From NCBI GenBank assembly GCA_036278255.1, contig DASULK010000218.1:1-38532 (forward strand): a stretch of 38,532 bases of DNA, written 5' to 3'. The stretch's first letter is position 1; the number at the start of each line of letters is the position of its first letter. The notes under the pieces were generated by a model. That model saw only the letters and a list, made by a program, of their open reading frames with translations. It did no database searches and was not told the DNA's origin. The stretch comes from DASULK01 sp036278255. Its GTDB lineage: Bacteria > Actinomycetota > Actinomycetes > Mycobacteriales > Micromonosporaceae. The translations under genes were made by a program, and so were the position numbers. Below are positions 24,673-32,988 of the stretch, piece by piece.

Positions 24673-25002
24673 TCAGCCCTCGAAGACGCCGGCGTCAACC
24701 AGACGCTGCTCCGTGGCGTCCCAGTTGTGGCCGGGGTGCTCGGCGGCCAAGCCCTTAATCTCGGCCTGGATCTTGGCGGCGTGGCCGGCCGCTGCCAACT
24801 GCCGGATCTCCTCGATGAATTCCTCGGAGTCGGTGTGCAGATGCACGGTTTGGCCGTTGGTCAGATTGCGCACATAGGCGTGCTTGCCGCCGTTGAGCGG
24901 GATCAGGTATTTGAATTCACCGAGCACGCTCAGTGCGCCACCCTGGCCGGCCTGGCCGGCGCGGACGGATGCGCGCGCGGTCTTGGAGGTGTTGCTCGCC
25001 AC
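24673..25002 (-). CDS. Small soluble protein of unknown function
   Basis: A 109-residue protein I do not recognise. A Ser/Ala/Thr-rich N-terminus (about 28 residues) precedes a compact domain starting LGEFKYLIPLNGGKHAYVRNL, then HLHTDSEEFIEEIRQLAAAGH, and ending DATEQRLVDAGVFEG. No membrane segment or signal peptide is seen. GTG 25002 follows AAGGAG by seven bases; the frame is open further upstream but lacks coding character there. It has its own terminator downstream and so is probably monocistronic. Confidence 0.75.
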   Translation of the reverse strand: MASNTSKTARASVRAGQAGQGGALSVLGEFKYLIPLNGGKHAYVRNLTNGQTVHLHTDSEEFIEEIRQLAAAGHAAKIQAEIKGLAAEHPGHNWDATEQRLVDAGVFEG

Positions 25003-25359
25003 GGCGGTACTCCTTGCAAGACGTACGGGAGTGGACGCGAGGTCCGGGGCTTGAGGCGGCGGCGGGGACCGCCAAGAAAAACCAACGGCACAAGCCGCCG
25101 GGAAAACTTTACACGACCGCGAGATCCGGACTATCGGCACCTCCACACCTGGCTACCACCGGCGGGGAGGGTGGCCGCTCCACTTCGGGCAGCATTCAGG
25201 GCGCGAGGTTTTCAAAATTGGCAGCATCAACTTTCCGATTTCCTGGCGCATCATCCGTCACTCAAGTCATCATGTGTCCAAGCGAAAACATTAATCAGGG
25301 TGCCTGTCCGGTGATCGAGGTCGTAGGGGAAGATGCCCTCGGTCCCCCGGGAGGTCACC
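25003..25359. other. Divergent intergenic region
   Basis: This 357-base gap lies between the minus-strand gene at 24673 and the plus-strand DUF3145 gene. It is unusually AT-rich from about 25210 to 25300, consistent with promoter DNA. TAAAGT on the minus strand near 25110 is a weak -10 candidate for the left gene. No gene was found. Confidence 0.5.
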
Positions 25360-25851
25360 GTGCCAACGCGTGGTGTCGTATATATCCACTCGGCCCCGCT
25401 CGCCGTGTGCCCACACGTCGAGTGGGCGATCGCGCGTGTCCTCGCCGCGCCGGTCAACCTGCACTGGACGGCCCAGCCCGTCGATCCCGGCGCCCGGCGC
25501 GCCGAGTGCGGCTGGGCCGGGCAGCCAGGGACCGGGACTGAACTCGCCGCGGCGCTGCGCCAGTGGCCCATGATTCGGTTCGAGGTCACCGAGGAACCGA
25601 GCCCCGGCAACGACGGCGAGCGGTTCATGTACGCCCCCGGGCAGGGGCTCTTCCGGGCCGCGATGGGGGCGGCCGGCGACATCCAACTCGGCGAGGATCG
25701 ACTTCGCCGGATCATGTCGACGGTCCGGGTGCCGGAGGCGCTCGCCCACGCACTCGACCAGGCCCTCGGCCGGGCCTGGGACGCTGAATTGGAGCCCTAC
25801 CGCGCTGCCGGTGAGGGGGCTCCCGTCACGCTGCTCACCCGGGTCGGCTGA
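25360..25851 (+). CDS. DUF3145 family protein
   Basis: A 163-residue protein of the actinobacterial DUF3145 family. It begins TRGVVYIHSAPLAVCPHVEWA and contains CGWAGQPGTGTELAAALRQW and RFMYAPGQGLFRA, with a helical C-terminal half ending in TLLTRVG. The function is not known. In Streptomyces a homologue lies directly beside the fatty acid synthase genes, and here it is within 2 kb of the fatty acid operon on the other strand. GTG 25360 is chosen because GGGAGG lies five bases before it and the family sequence starts there. Confidence 0.87.
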   Translation: MPTRGVVYIHSAPLAVCPHVEWAIARVLAAPVNLHWTAQPVDPGARRAECGWAGQPGTGTELAAALRQWPMIRFEVTEEPSPGNDGERFMYAPGQGLFRAAMGAAGDIQLGEDRLRRIMSTVRVPEALAHALDQALGRAWDAELEPYRAAGEGAPVTLLTRVG

Positions 25852-25855
25852 ACCC

Positions 25856-25877
25856 CCTCGCCGAGTACCCGGCGAGG
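25856..25877 (+). terminator. Terminator-like hairpin after DUF3145
   Basis: Arms CCTCGCC and GGCGAGG with an eight-base loop start five bases after the stop codon. Confidence 0.5.
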
Positions 25878-25953
25878 CAGGATCCTCCGGCGGTGCCGCA
25901 GCCCGGACGGGGGCGGCAGGCGGAGTTGCCCCGATCCGGCAGGAAATGATCTG

Positions 25954-27663
25954 ATGGCCGGCGTGTCCCCTCGTTGGCGGCGGAAAACCGTCGCGTTCGC
26001 GGCGCTGGCCGCACTGGCGATCCCGACCGGATGCGGCACGGTAGATAACCGCCGCCACGACCCGCCCACCAGCCCCATCGAAACGTCGGATCCGGCCGCC
26101 GCGGCGGCCGCGCTGGTCCGCGAATTCACCGACGAGGACCTGGTCGGGCAGGTACTCATGCCGTACGCGTACGGCAGTTCTGCCACCGAGGTCTCCAGCG
26201 GTTCGGCCGCGGGTAACCGCACACTCGCCGGCGTCGACACCCCGGCGGAGATGGTCGCCCGGTACCGGCTGGGCGGCATGATCCTCGTCGGCTTCTCCGC
26301 CGACGACCCCACCTCCGACAACCAGGTCACCACCAATGTCGATAATCCGCAACAGGTCCGGGACCTGACCCGGGGCCTGCAGAAAGCCGCCGACGGGTTG
26401 GCGGCCGGCCGGCTGCCGATGCTGATCGGCACCGACCAGGAGTTCGGGGTGGTGACCCGGGTCAAGGACGGGATGACCCTCCTGCCCAGCGCGATGGCCA
26501 TCGCCGCAGCCGGCGACCCGGCACTGACCGAGGCGGCCTGGCGGGCCGCAGGCACCGAACTCGCCGCGGTGGGGATCAACGTCGACTTCGCCCCGGTCGC
26601 CGACGTCCTCGGCGCCGACAGTAAGGTCATCGGATCCCGGTCGTACGGCTCGGATCCGAAAGCTGCCGCCGAGCAGGTTGCCGGCGCTGTCCGCGGACTC
26701 CAGGGCGCGGGTGTCGCCGCCACCCTCAAACACTTCCCCGGTCACGGACACACCACCGTCGACTCGCACCACGACCTGCCGGTGCTGTCCCAGAGTCGGG
26801 CCGCGCTGGCAGTCGATGACCTGCCACCCTTCGTCGCCGGCATCGACGCTGGCGCGTGGCTGGTGATGTCGGGTCATCTCGATGTGCAGGCCATCGATCC
26901 GGGTACGGCCGCCACCTTCTCCCGCAAGGTCCTCACCGACCTGCTGCGCGGCGAACTCAGGTTCGACGGGGTGGTGGTCAGCGACGCGCTGAACATGGCC
27001 CCGGCGATGCGCTGGTCGGCCGGGGAGGCGGCGGTGCGGGCCCTCAACGCGGGCAACGATCTGCTGCTCATGCCGCCGGACGTCTCAGCAGCCTACGAGG
27101 GGCTGCTTGCCGCACTGCGGGACGGTCGGCTGTCCCGGGACCGGTTGGTCGAGTCGGTGACCCGGGTGCTGACCCTGAAGTTTCGGCTCGCCGACCACTC
27201 CACACCACCACCGATGTCGGTGCTCGGCGATGCGGCGCACCAGGAGGCAGCGCACCGGATCGCCGCGGCCTCGGTCACGGTGCTGCGCGGCCCCTGCGAC
27301 GCCCCACTGGTGCAGGGCCCCGTCACCGTCACCTCCTCCGGAGGACGGGACGGCACCCGGGCGTTGCTGACCGCGGCGCTGCGCGAGTCCGGGGTCGAGG
27401 TCATCGACAGCGGCGGCACGATCGTGCACCTGGTGGGGTACGGCGACGGCCCCGACGACCTACGCAAGGACGCTGCCGTCACGGTGGCGATGGACCTGCC
27501 GTACCTGCTGGGTAAGGCCCGGTCGACGGTGCTGCTCGCGACCTACTCCTCCAGCGCGGTCTCCATGGCGGCGCTGGCCGATGTGCTCGCTGGGGGATCG
27601 GCCCCCACCGGCCGCTCACCCGTGGCAGTGTCCGGGCTGCCGCGGAGCGCCTGCACCACCTGA
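25954..27663 (+). CDS. Beta-N-acetylhexosaminidase lipoprotein (GH3, NagZ-like)
   Basis: A 569-residue glycoside hydrolase family 3 protein. The N-terminus is a lipoprotein-type signal ending PTGC (Cys27); Pro replaces the usual Leu at -3. The catalytic domain shows LIGTDQEFG near 161, KHFPGHGHTTVDSHHDLP near 260 (the His/Asp acid-base dyad of NagZ) and DGVVVSDALNM near 345 with the Asp nucleophile. A C-terminal accessory domain of about 180 residues follows. It probably removes N-acetylglucosamine from wall fragments outside the membrane. The ATG follows an AGGA site. The gene converges on accD across a strong terminator. Confidence 0.92.
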   Translation: MAGVSPRWRRKTVAFAALAALAIPTGCGTVDNRRHDPPTSPIETSDPAAAAAALVREFTDEDLVGQVLMPYAYGSSATEVSSGSAAGNRTLAGVDTPAEMVARYRLGGMILVGFSADDPTSDNQVTTNVDNPQQVRDLTRGLQKAADGLAAGRLPMLIGTDQEFGVVTRVKDGMTLLPSAMAIAAAGDPALTEAAWRAAGTELAAVGINVDFAPVADVLGADSKVIGSRSYGSDPKAAAEQVAGAVRGLQGAGVAATLKHFPGHGHTTVDSHHDLPVLSQSRAALAVDDLPPFVAGIDAGAWLVMSGHLDVQAIDPGTAATFSRKVLTDLLRGELRFDGVVVSDALNMAPAMRWSAGEAAVRALNAGNDLLLMPPDVSAAYEGLLAALRDGRLSRDRLVESVTRVLTLKFRLADHSTPPPMSVLGDAAHQEAAHRIAAASVTVLRGPCDAPLVQGPVTVTSSGGRDGTRALLTAALRESGVEVIDSGGTIVHLVGYGDGPDDLRKDAAVTVAMDLPYLLGKARSTVLLATYSSSAVSMAALADVLAGGSAPTGRSPVAVSGLPRSACTT

Positions 27664-27680
27664 CGGCTGCGCCGAACTCC

Positions 27681-27765
27681 CAAGAGGGCTGCCTTGTAGA
27701 TGCCGCGAGGGCCCAAAAGGGCTGCCCTGTGCCCGATGGGACGGAAACAGGGCAGCCCTTTTGGG
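27681..27765. terminator. Bidirectional terminator with a duplicated arm
   Basis: Perfect 19-bp arms at 27712-27730 and 27747-27765 (core AAAAGGGCTGCCCTGT and complement) lie between converging nagZ-like and accD genes. The left arm is preceded by a second similar copy (27681-27697, AAGAGGGCTGCCTTGT form). The A/T-flanked stem would work in both directions. Confidence 0.9.
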
Positions 27766-27788
27766 GAGAGCGCTTGCCGGAGCGCTCC

Positions 27789-29210
27789 TCAGAGCGGGAT
27801 GTTGCCGTGGGCGCCGCGGGCGGGCGGGGCGGCGGCCAGCGCCTCGGCGATGCGACGGCGGGTCACGCTCGGCTCGATCACCTCATCGACGACACCGATC
27901 TCCAGCGCCCGGTTGACCCCGCCTGCGACCCGGGTCTGCTCCTCGATCAGCTGTGCGCGCAGCGCCTCGCGTTCCTCCTGCGGAGCGGCAGCCAGCTCCT
28001 TGCGGTGCAGGATGTTCACCGCGGCGGACGCGCCCATCACCGCGACCTCCGCGTTGGGCCAGGCGAAGACCGCGGTGGCCCCGAGCGAGCGGGAGTTCAT
28101 GGCGATGTACGCACCGCCGTACGCCTTACGGGTCACCAGCGTCACCCGCGGCACCACCGCCTCGGCGAAGGCGTGCAGCAGCTTGGCGCCGCGGCGCACC
28201 ACGCCGTCCCACTCCTGGCCGAGACCGGGCAGGTACCCCGGCACGTCAACCAGCACGATCAGCGGTACGCCGAGCGCGTCGCACATCCGCACGAAGCGGG
28301 CCGCCTTCTCCGCACTGGAGGCGTCGAGGCAGCCGCCGAGCCGCAACGGGTTGTTGGCGATGACGCCGACGGTGCGGCCGGCGAAACGGCCCAGGGTGGT
28401 GACGATGTTCGGTGCCCACTTGGCGTGCAGTTCGACGCCGGGCTCGTCCAGCAGCGCCTTGATCACCGGCTTGACGTCGTAGGCGCGGTTGGCCTCGGCC
28501 GGCATGGTGGCGGTCAGGTCGTGGCCGTTCTCGCTGCGGGTCGGGACGTCGGCGGGCGAGAGGCGACCCGGCCGGCCCAGCAGGGCGGCCAGCTTGCGGG
28601 TCTGGGTCATCGCGGACTCGTCGTCCTTGGTGGTCACGTGCACCACACCGGAACGCCGGCCGTGCGGCTCGGGGCCGCCGAGGCGCTCCATGTCGACCTG
28701 CTCGCCGGTGACGCTCCGCACGACCTCCGGGCCGGTCACGAAGATCCGGCCGGCGCCGGACATCACCACGATGTCGGTCAGGGCGGGACCGTACGCGGCG
28801 CCACCGGCCGCCGGCCCCAGCACCACCGAGATCTGCGGCACGCGGCCGGAGGCGCGCACCATGGCCGCGAAGACCTGCCCGACGGCGTCGAGGGCGACCA
28901 CGCCCTCGGCGAGCCGTGCGCCCCCCGAGTGCCACAGCCCCACCACCGGCACCCGTTCCTGCACCGCGGTGTCGATCGCGTCGACGACGTGTTGACACCC
29001 CTCGATGCCCATCGCGCCACCCATCCGAGTGCCGTCGGTGGCGTAGGCGACGACGGGGGTGCCGTCGACCTCGCCGCGGGCCCACAGCACGCCGGAGTCG
29101 TCCCGGGGAATCCGTAGGCGCAGGCTGCCGGCGTCGAAGAGCGCCCGTAGCCGGACCTCGGGATCGCGGTAGTCCACCGCAGGCTCGGCGATCACAGGAA
29201 TGGTGGTCAC
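27789..29210 (-). CDS. Acyl-CoA carboxylase beta subunit (AccD6-like carboxyltransferase)
   Basis: A 473-residue carboxyltransferase, the same length as M. tuberculosis AccD6. The N-terminal half shows GGARLAEGV and the oxyanion-forming GPAAGGAAYGPALTD; the C-terminal half shows VDVPGYLPGLGQEWDGVVRRGAKLL, in which 'GYLPG' and RGAK are family hallmarks, then RKAYGGAYIAMNSRSLGA. It moves carboxyl groups from biotin to acetyl- or propionyl-CoA to make (methyl)malonyl-CoA for fatty acid synthesis. The biotin-carrying alpha subunit is encoded elsewhere. GTG 29210 follows GGAGG by five bases, 13 bases after fabF, as the last gene of the operon. Confidence 0.94.
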   Translation of the reverse strand: MTTIPVIAEPAVDYRDPEVRLRALFDAGSLRLRIPRDDSGVLWARGEVDGTPVVAYATDGTRMGGAMGIEGCQHVVDAIDTAVQERVPVVGLWHSGGARLAEGVVALDAVGQVFAAMVRASGRVPQISVVLGPAAGGAAYGPALTDIVVMSGAGRIFVTGPEVVRSVTGEQVDMERLGGPEPHGRRSGVVHVTTKDDESAMTQTRKLAALLGRPGRLSPADVPTRSENGHDLTATMPAEANRAYDVKPVIKALLDEPGVELHAKWAPNIVTTLGRFAGRTVGVIANNPLRLGGCLDASSAEKAARFVRMCDALGVPLIVLVDVPGYLPGLGQEWDGVVRRGAKLLHAFAEAVVPRVTLVTRKAYGGAYIAMNSRSLGATAVFAWPNAEVAVMGASAAVNILHRKELAAAPQEEREALRAQLIEEQTRVAGGVNRALEIGVVDEVIEPSVTRRRIAEALAAAPPARGAHGNIPL

Positions 29211-29223
29211 GAGTGCCTCCAGA

Positions 29224-30450
29224 TCAGGGGCGGGTAAAGATCAACGCGACGTTGTGGCCGCCGAAGCCGAACGAGTTGTTCAGCACGGCGGGAATCTCCA
29301 TCTGGCGTGCCTTGTGGGCGGCCACCTCGAGGGCGAGGCCGTCGTCGGGGTCGTCCAGGTTGATGGTCGGCGGTACGACACCGTCCCGGATCGCCAGGAT
29401 CGCCGCGATCGACTCGAGAGCGCCCGCCGCACCCAACAGGTGGCCGGACATCGACTTGGTCGCGGTCAGCACCGGGTGGTCACCCAGTGTTGCGCGGACC
29501 GCGGCGATCTCCGTCAGGTCACCGACTGGTGTAGAGGTGGCGTGGGCGTTGACATGGGTGATGTCGGCGCGGTCGATCCCGGCGTCGGCGATCGCCTTGT
29601 TGATCGCGCGGATGGCTCCTTCGCCGTCTGGGTGCGGCTGCACCATGTCGTACGCGTCGGAGGTCAGCCCTGCCCCGGCGAGCCGGGCGTAGACGCGGGC
29701 GCCCCGCGCCGCGGCGTGGTCGGCCCGCTCCAGGACGACCACCGCCGCCCCTTCCCCGAGGACGAAGCCGTCACGGCTCTTGTCCCACGGGCGGGAAGCC
29801 AGCTCCGGCTCATCGTTGCGGGTCGACATGGCCCGCATCGAAGCGAAGCCGGCGATCGGCAGCGGGTGGATGACCGCCTCGGTGCCGCCGGCCACCACCA
29901 CGTCGGCGCGGCCGGCCCGGATAAGGTCCAGCCCCAGGGCGATGGCCTCGGCCCCGGTGGCGCAGGCGCTGGCGACCGAGTGGACGCCGGCCTTGGCACC
30001 GAGGTCCAGCCCCACCCAGGCCGCCGGCCCGTTCGGCATCAGCATCGGCACGGTGTGTGGCGAGACGCGTCGCGGACCGGAAGCCTCCAGGATGTCGTCC
30101 TGGGCGAGCAGGGTCTGGGCCCCGCCGATACCGGAGCCGACGCTGACCCCGAGCCGCTCGGGGTCGAGGCCGGTATCGGCCAGTCCCGCGTCCGCCCACG
30201 CCTCCCGGGCGGCAATCAACGCGATCGCCTCGGACCGGTCGAGCCGGCGCAGCTTGACTCGTTCGATCACCTCGGACGGGTCCACGACCAGTTCGGCGGC
30301 GATGCGGACGGGCAGATCGGCCGCCCACTCCTGGGTGAGTGGACCCACCCCGGAGCGGCCGGCGAGCATGGCGTCCCAGGTCGACGCGACGTCCCCGCCC
30401 AACGGGGTCGTCGCGCCGAGCCCGGTGACGGCGACGTCGATGCGACTCAT
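29224..30450 (-). CDS. fabF: 3-oxoacyl-ACP synthase II (KAS II)
   Basis: A 408-residue condensing enzyme of the KasA/FabF type. The active-site Cys163 lies in SVASACATGAEA, His303 in NAHATSTPVGD, and Lys332/His337 in KSMSGHLLGAAG; all catalytic residues are present. It elongates acyl-ACP using malonyl-ACP in the cytoplasm. ATG 30450 begins one base after the acyl carrier protein stop, so translation is coupled. It ends with the usual FGFGGHN motif. Confidence 0.96.
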   Translation of the reverse strand: MSRIDVAVTGLGATTPLGGDVASTWDAMLAGRSGVGPLTQEWAADLPVRIAAELVVDPSEVIERVKLRRLDRSEAIALIAAREAWADAGLADTGLDPERLGVSVGSGIGGAQTLLAQDDILEASGPRRVSPHTVPMLMPNGPAAWVGLDLGAKAGVHSVASACATGAEAIALGLDLIRAGRADVVVAGGTEAVIHPLPIAGFASMRAMSTRNDEPELASRPWDKSRDGFVLGEGAAVVVLERADHAAARGARVYARLAGAGLTSDAYDMVQPHPDGEGAIRAINKAIADAGIDRADITHVNAHATSTPVGDLTEIAAVRATLGDHPVLTATKSMSGHLLGAAGALESIAAILAIRDGVVPPTINLDDPDDGLALEVAAHKARQMEIPAVLNNSFGFGGHNVALIFTRP

Positions 30451-30451
30451 C

Positions 30452-30691
30452 TCAGGACTGCGCCTCGATGTAGGTGACGGCGTCCCCGACCGTCTTGAGG
30501 TTCTGCACCTCGTTGTCGGGGATCTTCACGCCGAACTTCTCCTCCGCCGCGACGACGACCTCGACCATCGAGAGCGAGTCGACGTCGAGGTCATCGGTGA
30601 ACGACTTTTCCGCGGTGACGTCGTCCGGGGTGACCCCGGCGACCTCTTCGAGGATTTCGGCGAGGCCGGAGATGATCTCGTCACGGGTCAT
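30452..30691 (-). CDS. acpP: Acyl carrier protein of fatty acid synthesis
   Basis: A 79-residue acidic helical protein. The phosphopantetheine attachment Ser39 is in DDLDVDSLSMVEV. It holds the growing chain for the enzymes encoded around it. ATG 30691 gives the typical MTRDEIISGLAEIL start; an in-frame GTG at 30712 would add seven residues but overlaps the GAGAGGA ribosome binding site. There are 54 bases between it and fabH. Confidence 0.96.
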   Translation of the reverse strand: MTRDEIISGLAEILEEVAGVTPDDVTAEKSFTDDLDVDSLSMVEVVVAAEEKFGVKIPDNEVQNLKTVGDAVTYIEAQS

Positions 30692-30745
30692 GGTGCTGTG
30701 GTTCCTCTCCACTGGGTTGGTGTGCGGTTTCCGGACGTCGTCATG

Positions 30746-31684
30746 CTAGGGACAGCGGACGACCTGGCCGGCGTAGGTGAGGCCGCCGCCGAAGCCGAAG
30801 AGCAGCACGGGGGCGCCGGAGGGCACCTCGCGCCGTTCGACGAGTTTGGACAGGGCCAGCGGCACGCTCGCCGCAGAGGTGTTGCCTGACTCGACGATGT
30901 CCTTGGCGATGACCGCGTTGGGCATGCCGAGCCGTTTGACGATGCCGTCGATGATCCGTGCGTTGGCCTGGTGCGGCACGAATGCTGCGATCTCCTCCGG
31001 GGCCACACCCGCCCGCTCACAGGCCTGCCGGGCCAGCGGGGCCAGCGCCGTGGTGGCCCAGCGGAACACCGACTGCCCCTCCTGTTGGATGTAGGGGTGC
31101 CAGCCTTCGATGCGGACGGCGTCGCCGCGTTCCGGCACCGAGCCCCACACCACCGGGCCGATGCCCGGGGCCTCGCCTTCGGCGGTAGCGGTGACCACGG
31201 CAGCGCCGGCGCCATCGCCGAAGAGGATGCAGGTGGAGCGGTCGGTCCAATCGGTGATGTCGGAGAGCTTCTCCGCACCGATGACGATGGCATTGCGGGA
31301 CGCGCCGGCGCGCAGCGCATGGTCGACGGTGCCGAGCGCATAGGCGAAGCCGGAGCAGGCGGTGTTGATGTCGTAGGCGCCGGGGGCCTTGATGCCCAGC
31401 TTGGCGGCGACCCGGCAGGCCACGTTGGGGCTGCGGTCGATCGAGCTGCAGGTGGCGACCACGACCAGGTCGATGTCGGCGGCGGTCAGCCCGGAGCCGG
31501 CCAGCGCCTTTTCCGCCGCGGCGGCCGCCATGTCGGCCACCGTCTCCTGGTCGGCGATACGTCGGGTGGAGATGCCGACCCGTTCGCGGATCCACTGGTC
31601 CGTGGTGTCGACCATCTTCGCCAGGTCGTCGTTGGTCAGGATCCGGGACGGCTGGTAGTGACCGAGGGAGACGATGCGGCTCAT
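30746..31684 (-). CDS. fabH: 3-oxoacyl-ACP synthase III
   Basis: A 312-residue KAS III. The catalytic triad is intact: Cys110 in INTACSGFAYAL, His238 in VPHQANARI and Asn268 in ESGNTSAAS. It starts fatty acid synthesis by joining an acyl-CoA primer to malonyl-ACP; in actinomycetes it usually accepts branched primers. ATG 31684 overlaps the fabD stop (ATGA), so the two genes are coupled. Confidence 0.95.
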   Translation of the reverse strand: MSRIVSLGHYQPSRILTNDDLAKMVDTTDQWIRERVGISTRRIADQETVADMAAAAAEKALAGSGLTAADIDLVVVATCSSIDRSPNVACRVAAKLGIKAPGAYDINTACSGFAYALGTVDHALRAGASRNAIVIGAEKLSDITDWTDRSTCILFGDGAGAAVVTATAEGEAPGIGPVVWGSVPERGDAVRIEGWHPYIQQEGQSVFRWATTALAPLARQACERAGVAPEEIAAFVPHQANARIIDGIVKRLGMPNAVIAKDIVESGNTSAASVPLALSKLVERREVPSGAPVLLFGFGGGLTYAGQVVRCP

Positions 31685-32889
31685 AGGGTGCCTCCGATAC
31701 GGGCGAGGGGCTGCCCCGGGGCGACCGGGTCGTTGGGGTGGGCGAGCCATTCGGTGAGGACGCCGCCGTCGTGTGCGGCCACCTCGACCGGACCCTGGCG
31801 GGTGGCGACGTGACCGACGACCTGACCGGAGCGGACGGTGTCGCCTTCGCTGAGGTCGTCCGCCGGTTCGAAGGTACCGGCGGCGGCGGCGACCACGACG
31901 CGGAACTGCATCGCCGGCTCGTGGCTGGGGGCCAACCCGTGCCGGGCGATCAGGTCGCGGGCGGCGGGCAGGTCGTCGGGGGTGTTGAGGGTGACGATCT
32001 CGGGCACCCCGGTGGCCTTGAGTTCACGCTTGATCAGTCCGGCGAGGGCGCCGGCGGGCGGCAGCTCGATCACCGCGGTGACGCCGAGGTCGACGAGGGT
32101 ACGCATGCACAGGTCCCAGCGCACCGGGGCGGTGACCTGGCGGACGAGACGTTGCAGCATCTCTCGGCCGTGGCTGACCGCAGCACCGTCTAAGTTGGAG
32201 AGCAGGATCTTGTCCGGGTCGTGGGGGGTGATGCCTGCGGCGACGGCGGCCAGGGCCGCCTCGGCGGGGGCCATGTACGGGGTGTGGAAGGCGCCGGCGA
32301 CCTTCAGCGGCATCACCCGGGCCTTGGCCGGCCGGTCGACGGCGAGCTTCTCCAGCCGGTCGGCGGCGCCGGCGGCGACGATCTGCCCTGCCCCGTTGCG
32401 GTTGGCCGGATGCAGCCCGTGCCCCTCGATCGCGGCGAGCACCTCGTTCGGGTCGCCGCCGAGCACCGCGGCCATGCCAGTGGGCTCCAGGGCGCAGGCC
32501 GCCGCCATCTCCCGGCCCCGTACGCCGGCCAGGGTGATCGCGGTTTCGGCCGGCAGCACCCTCGCCAGAGCGGCGGCCGCCAGTTCACCGACGCTGTGGC
32601 CAGCGGTGACGGTGACGTCGTACAGCCCGCCCGAACCGGTCCGGACGGGGGTGGGCACACCGCCGGGCAGTTGTTCGGCCGCCAGCAGCGCGGCGGCGAC
32701 CAGCAGCGGTTGGGTCCGCGCGGTGTCCTTGATTTCGTCGGCGTCGGCCCGGGTTCCCAGGTGCACCAGGTCGACGCCGGCCAGCGCTGACCACCAGCGC
32801 AGCCGCGCTTCGGCACCGGGGATGCCGAGCCAAGGTGCGAGGAAGCCGGGCTTCTGGGAGCCCTGGCCGGGAGCAAGTACGGCGAGCAC
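31681..32889 (-). CDS. fabD: Malonyl-CoA:ACP transacylase with C-terminal biotinyl/lipoyl-like domain
   Basis: A 402-residue protein; ordinary FabD is about 310. Residues 1-320 are the acyltransferase with APGQGSQ, Ser99 in GHSVGEL, Arg124, His202 in GAFHTPYM and Gln251, all at expected places. Residues about 331-402 form a separate biotinyl/lipoyl-like barrel: GTFEPADDLSEGDTVRSGQ, then GGVLTEWLAHPNDPVAPGQ. No Lys occurs at the hairpin, so it cannot carry biotin or lipoate. The extra domain may aid contacts within the synthase. GTG 32889 gives the usual VLAVLAPGQGSQ start; GTGs at 32922 and 32940 are alternatives. It heads the fatty acid operon. Confidence 0.92.
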   Translation of the reverse strand: MLAVLAPGQGSQKPGFLAPWLGIPGAEARLRWWSALAGVDLVHLGTRADADEIKDTARTQPLLVAAALLAAEQLPGGVPTPVRTGSGGLYDVTVTAGHSVGELAAAALARVLPAETAITLAGVRGREMAAACALEPTGMAAVLGGDPNEVLAAIEGHGLHPANRNGAGQIVAAGAADRLEKLAVDRPAKARVMPLKVAGAFHTPYMAPAEAALAAVAAGITPHDPDKILLSNLDGAAVSHGREMLQRLVRQVTAPVRWDLCMRTLVDLGVTAVIELPPAGALAGLIKRELKATGVPEIVTLNTPDDLPAARDLIARHGLAPSHEPAMQFRVVVAAAAGTFEPADDLSEGDTVRSGQVVGHVATRQGPVEVAAHDGGVLTEWLAHPNDPVAPGQPLARIGGTL

Positions 32890-32957
32890 GTCTTTAGACT
32901 CTGCTGGATACCGGTGAGTCACGTGGTTGCTGTCGTGCACCAAACCGCACTACGGGC

Positions 32958-32976
32958 TTTGTATGGTTCCTACAAA
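32958..32976 (-). promoter_or_regulatory. Candidate operator in the fabD promoter
   Basis: Perfect arms TTTGTA and TACAAA, seven bases apart, lie in the short gap between the PucR-like gene and fabD, about 70 bases before the fabD start. It is AT-rich against a very GC-rich background. The neighbouring regulator is the obvious candidate to bind it, as FasR-type proteins do at fabD in other actinobacteria. No published site sequence was matched. Confidence 0.55.
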
Positions 32977-32988
32977 AATCGATGTCGG

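Noticed and set aside
25291..26877. A 528-codon minus-strand frame across DUF3145 and NagZ-like genes
   Set aside because: Low-complexity composition and overlap with two clear genes; a shadow of their codon bias.
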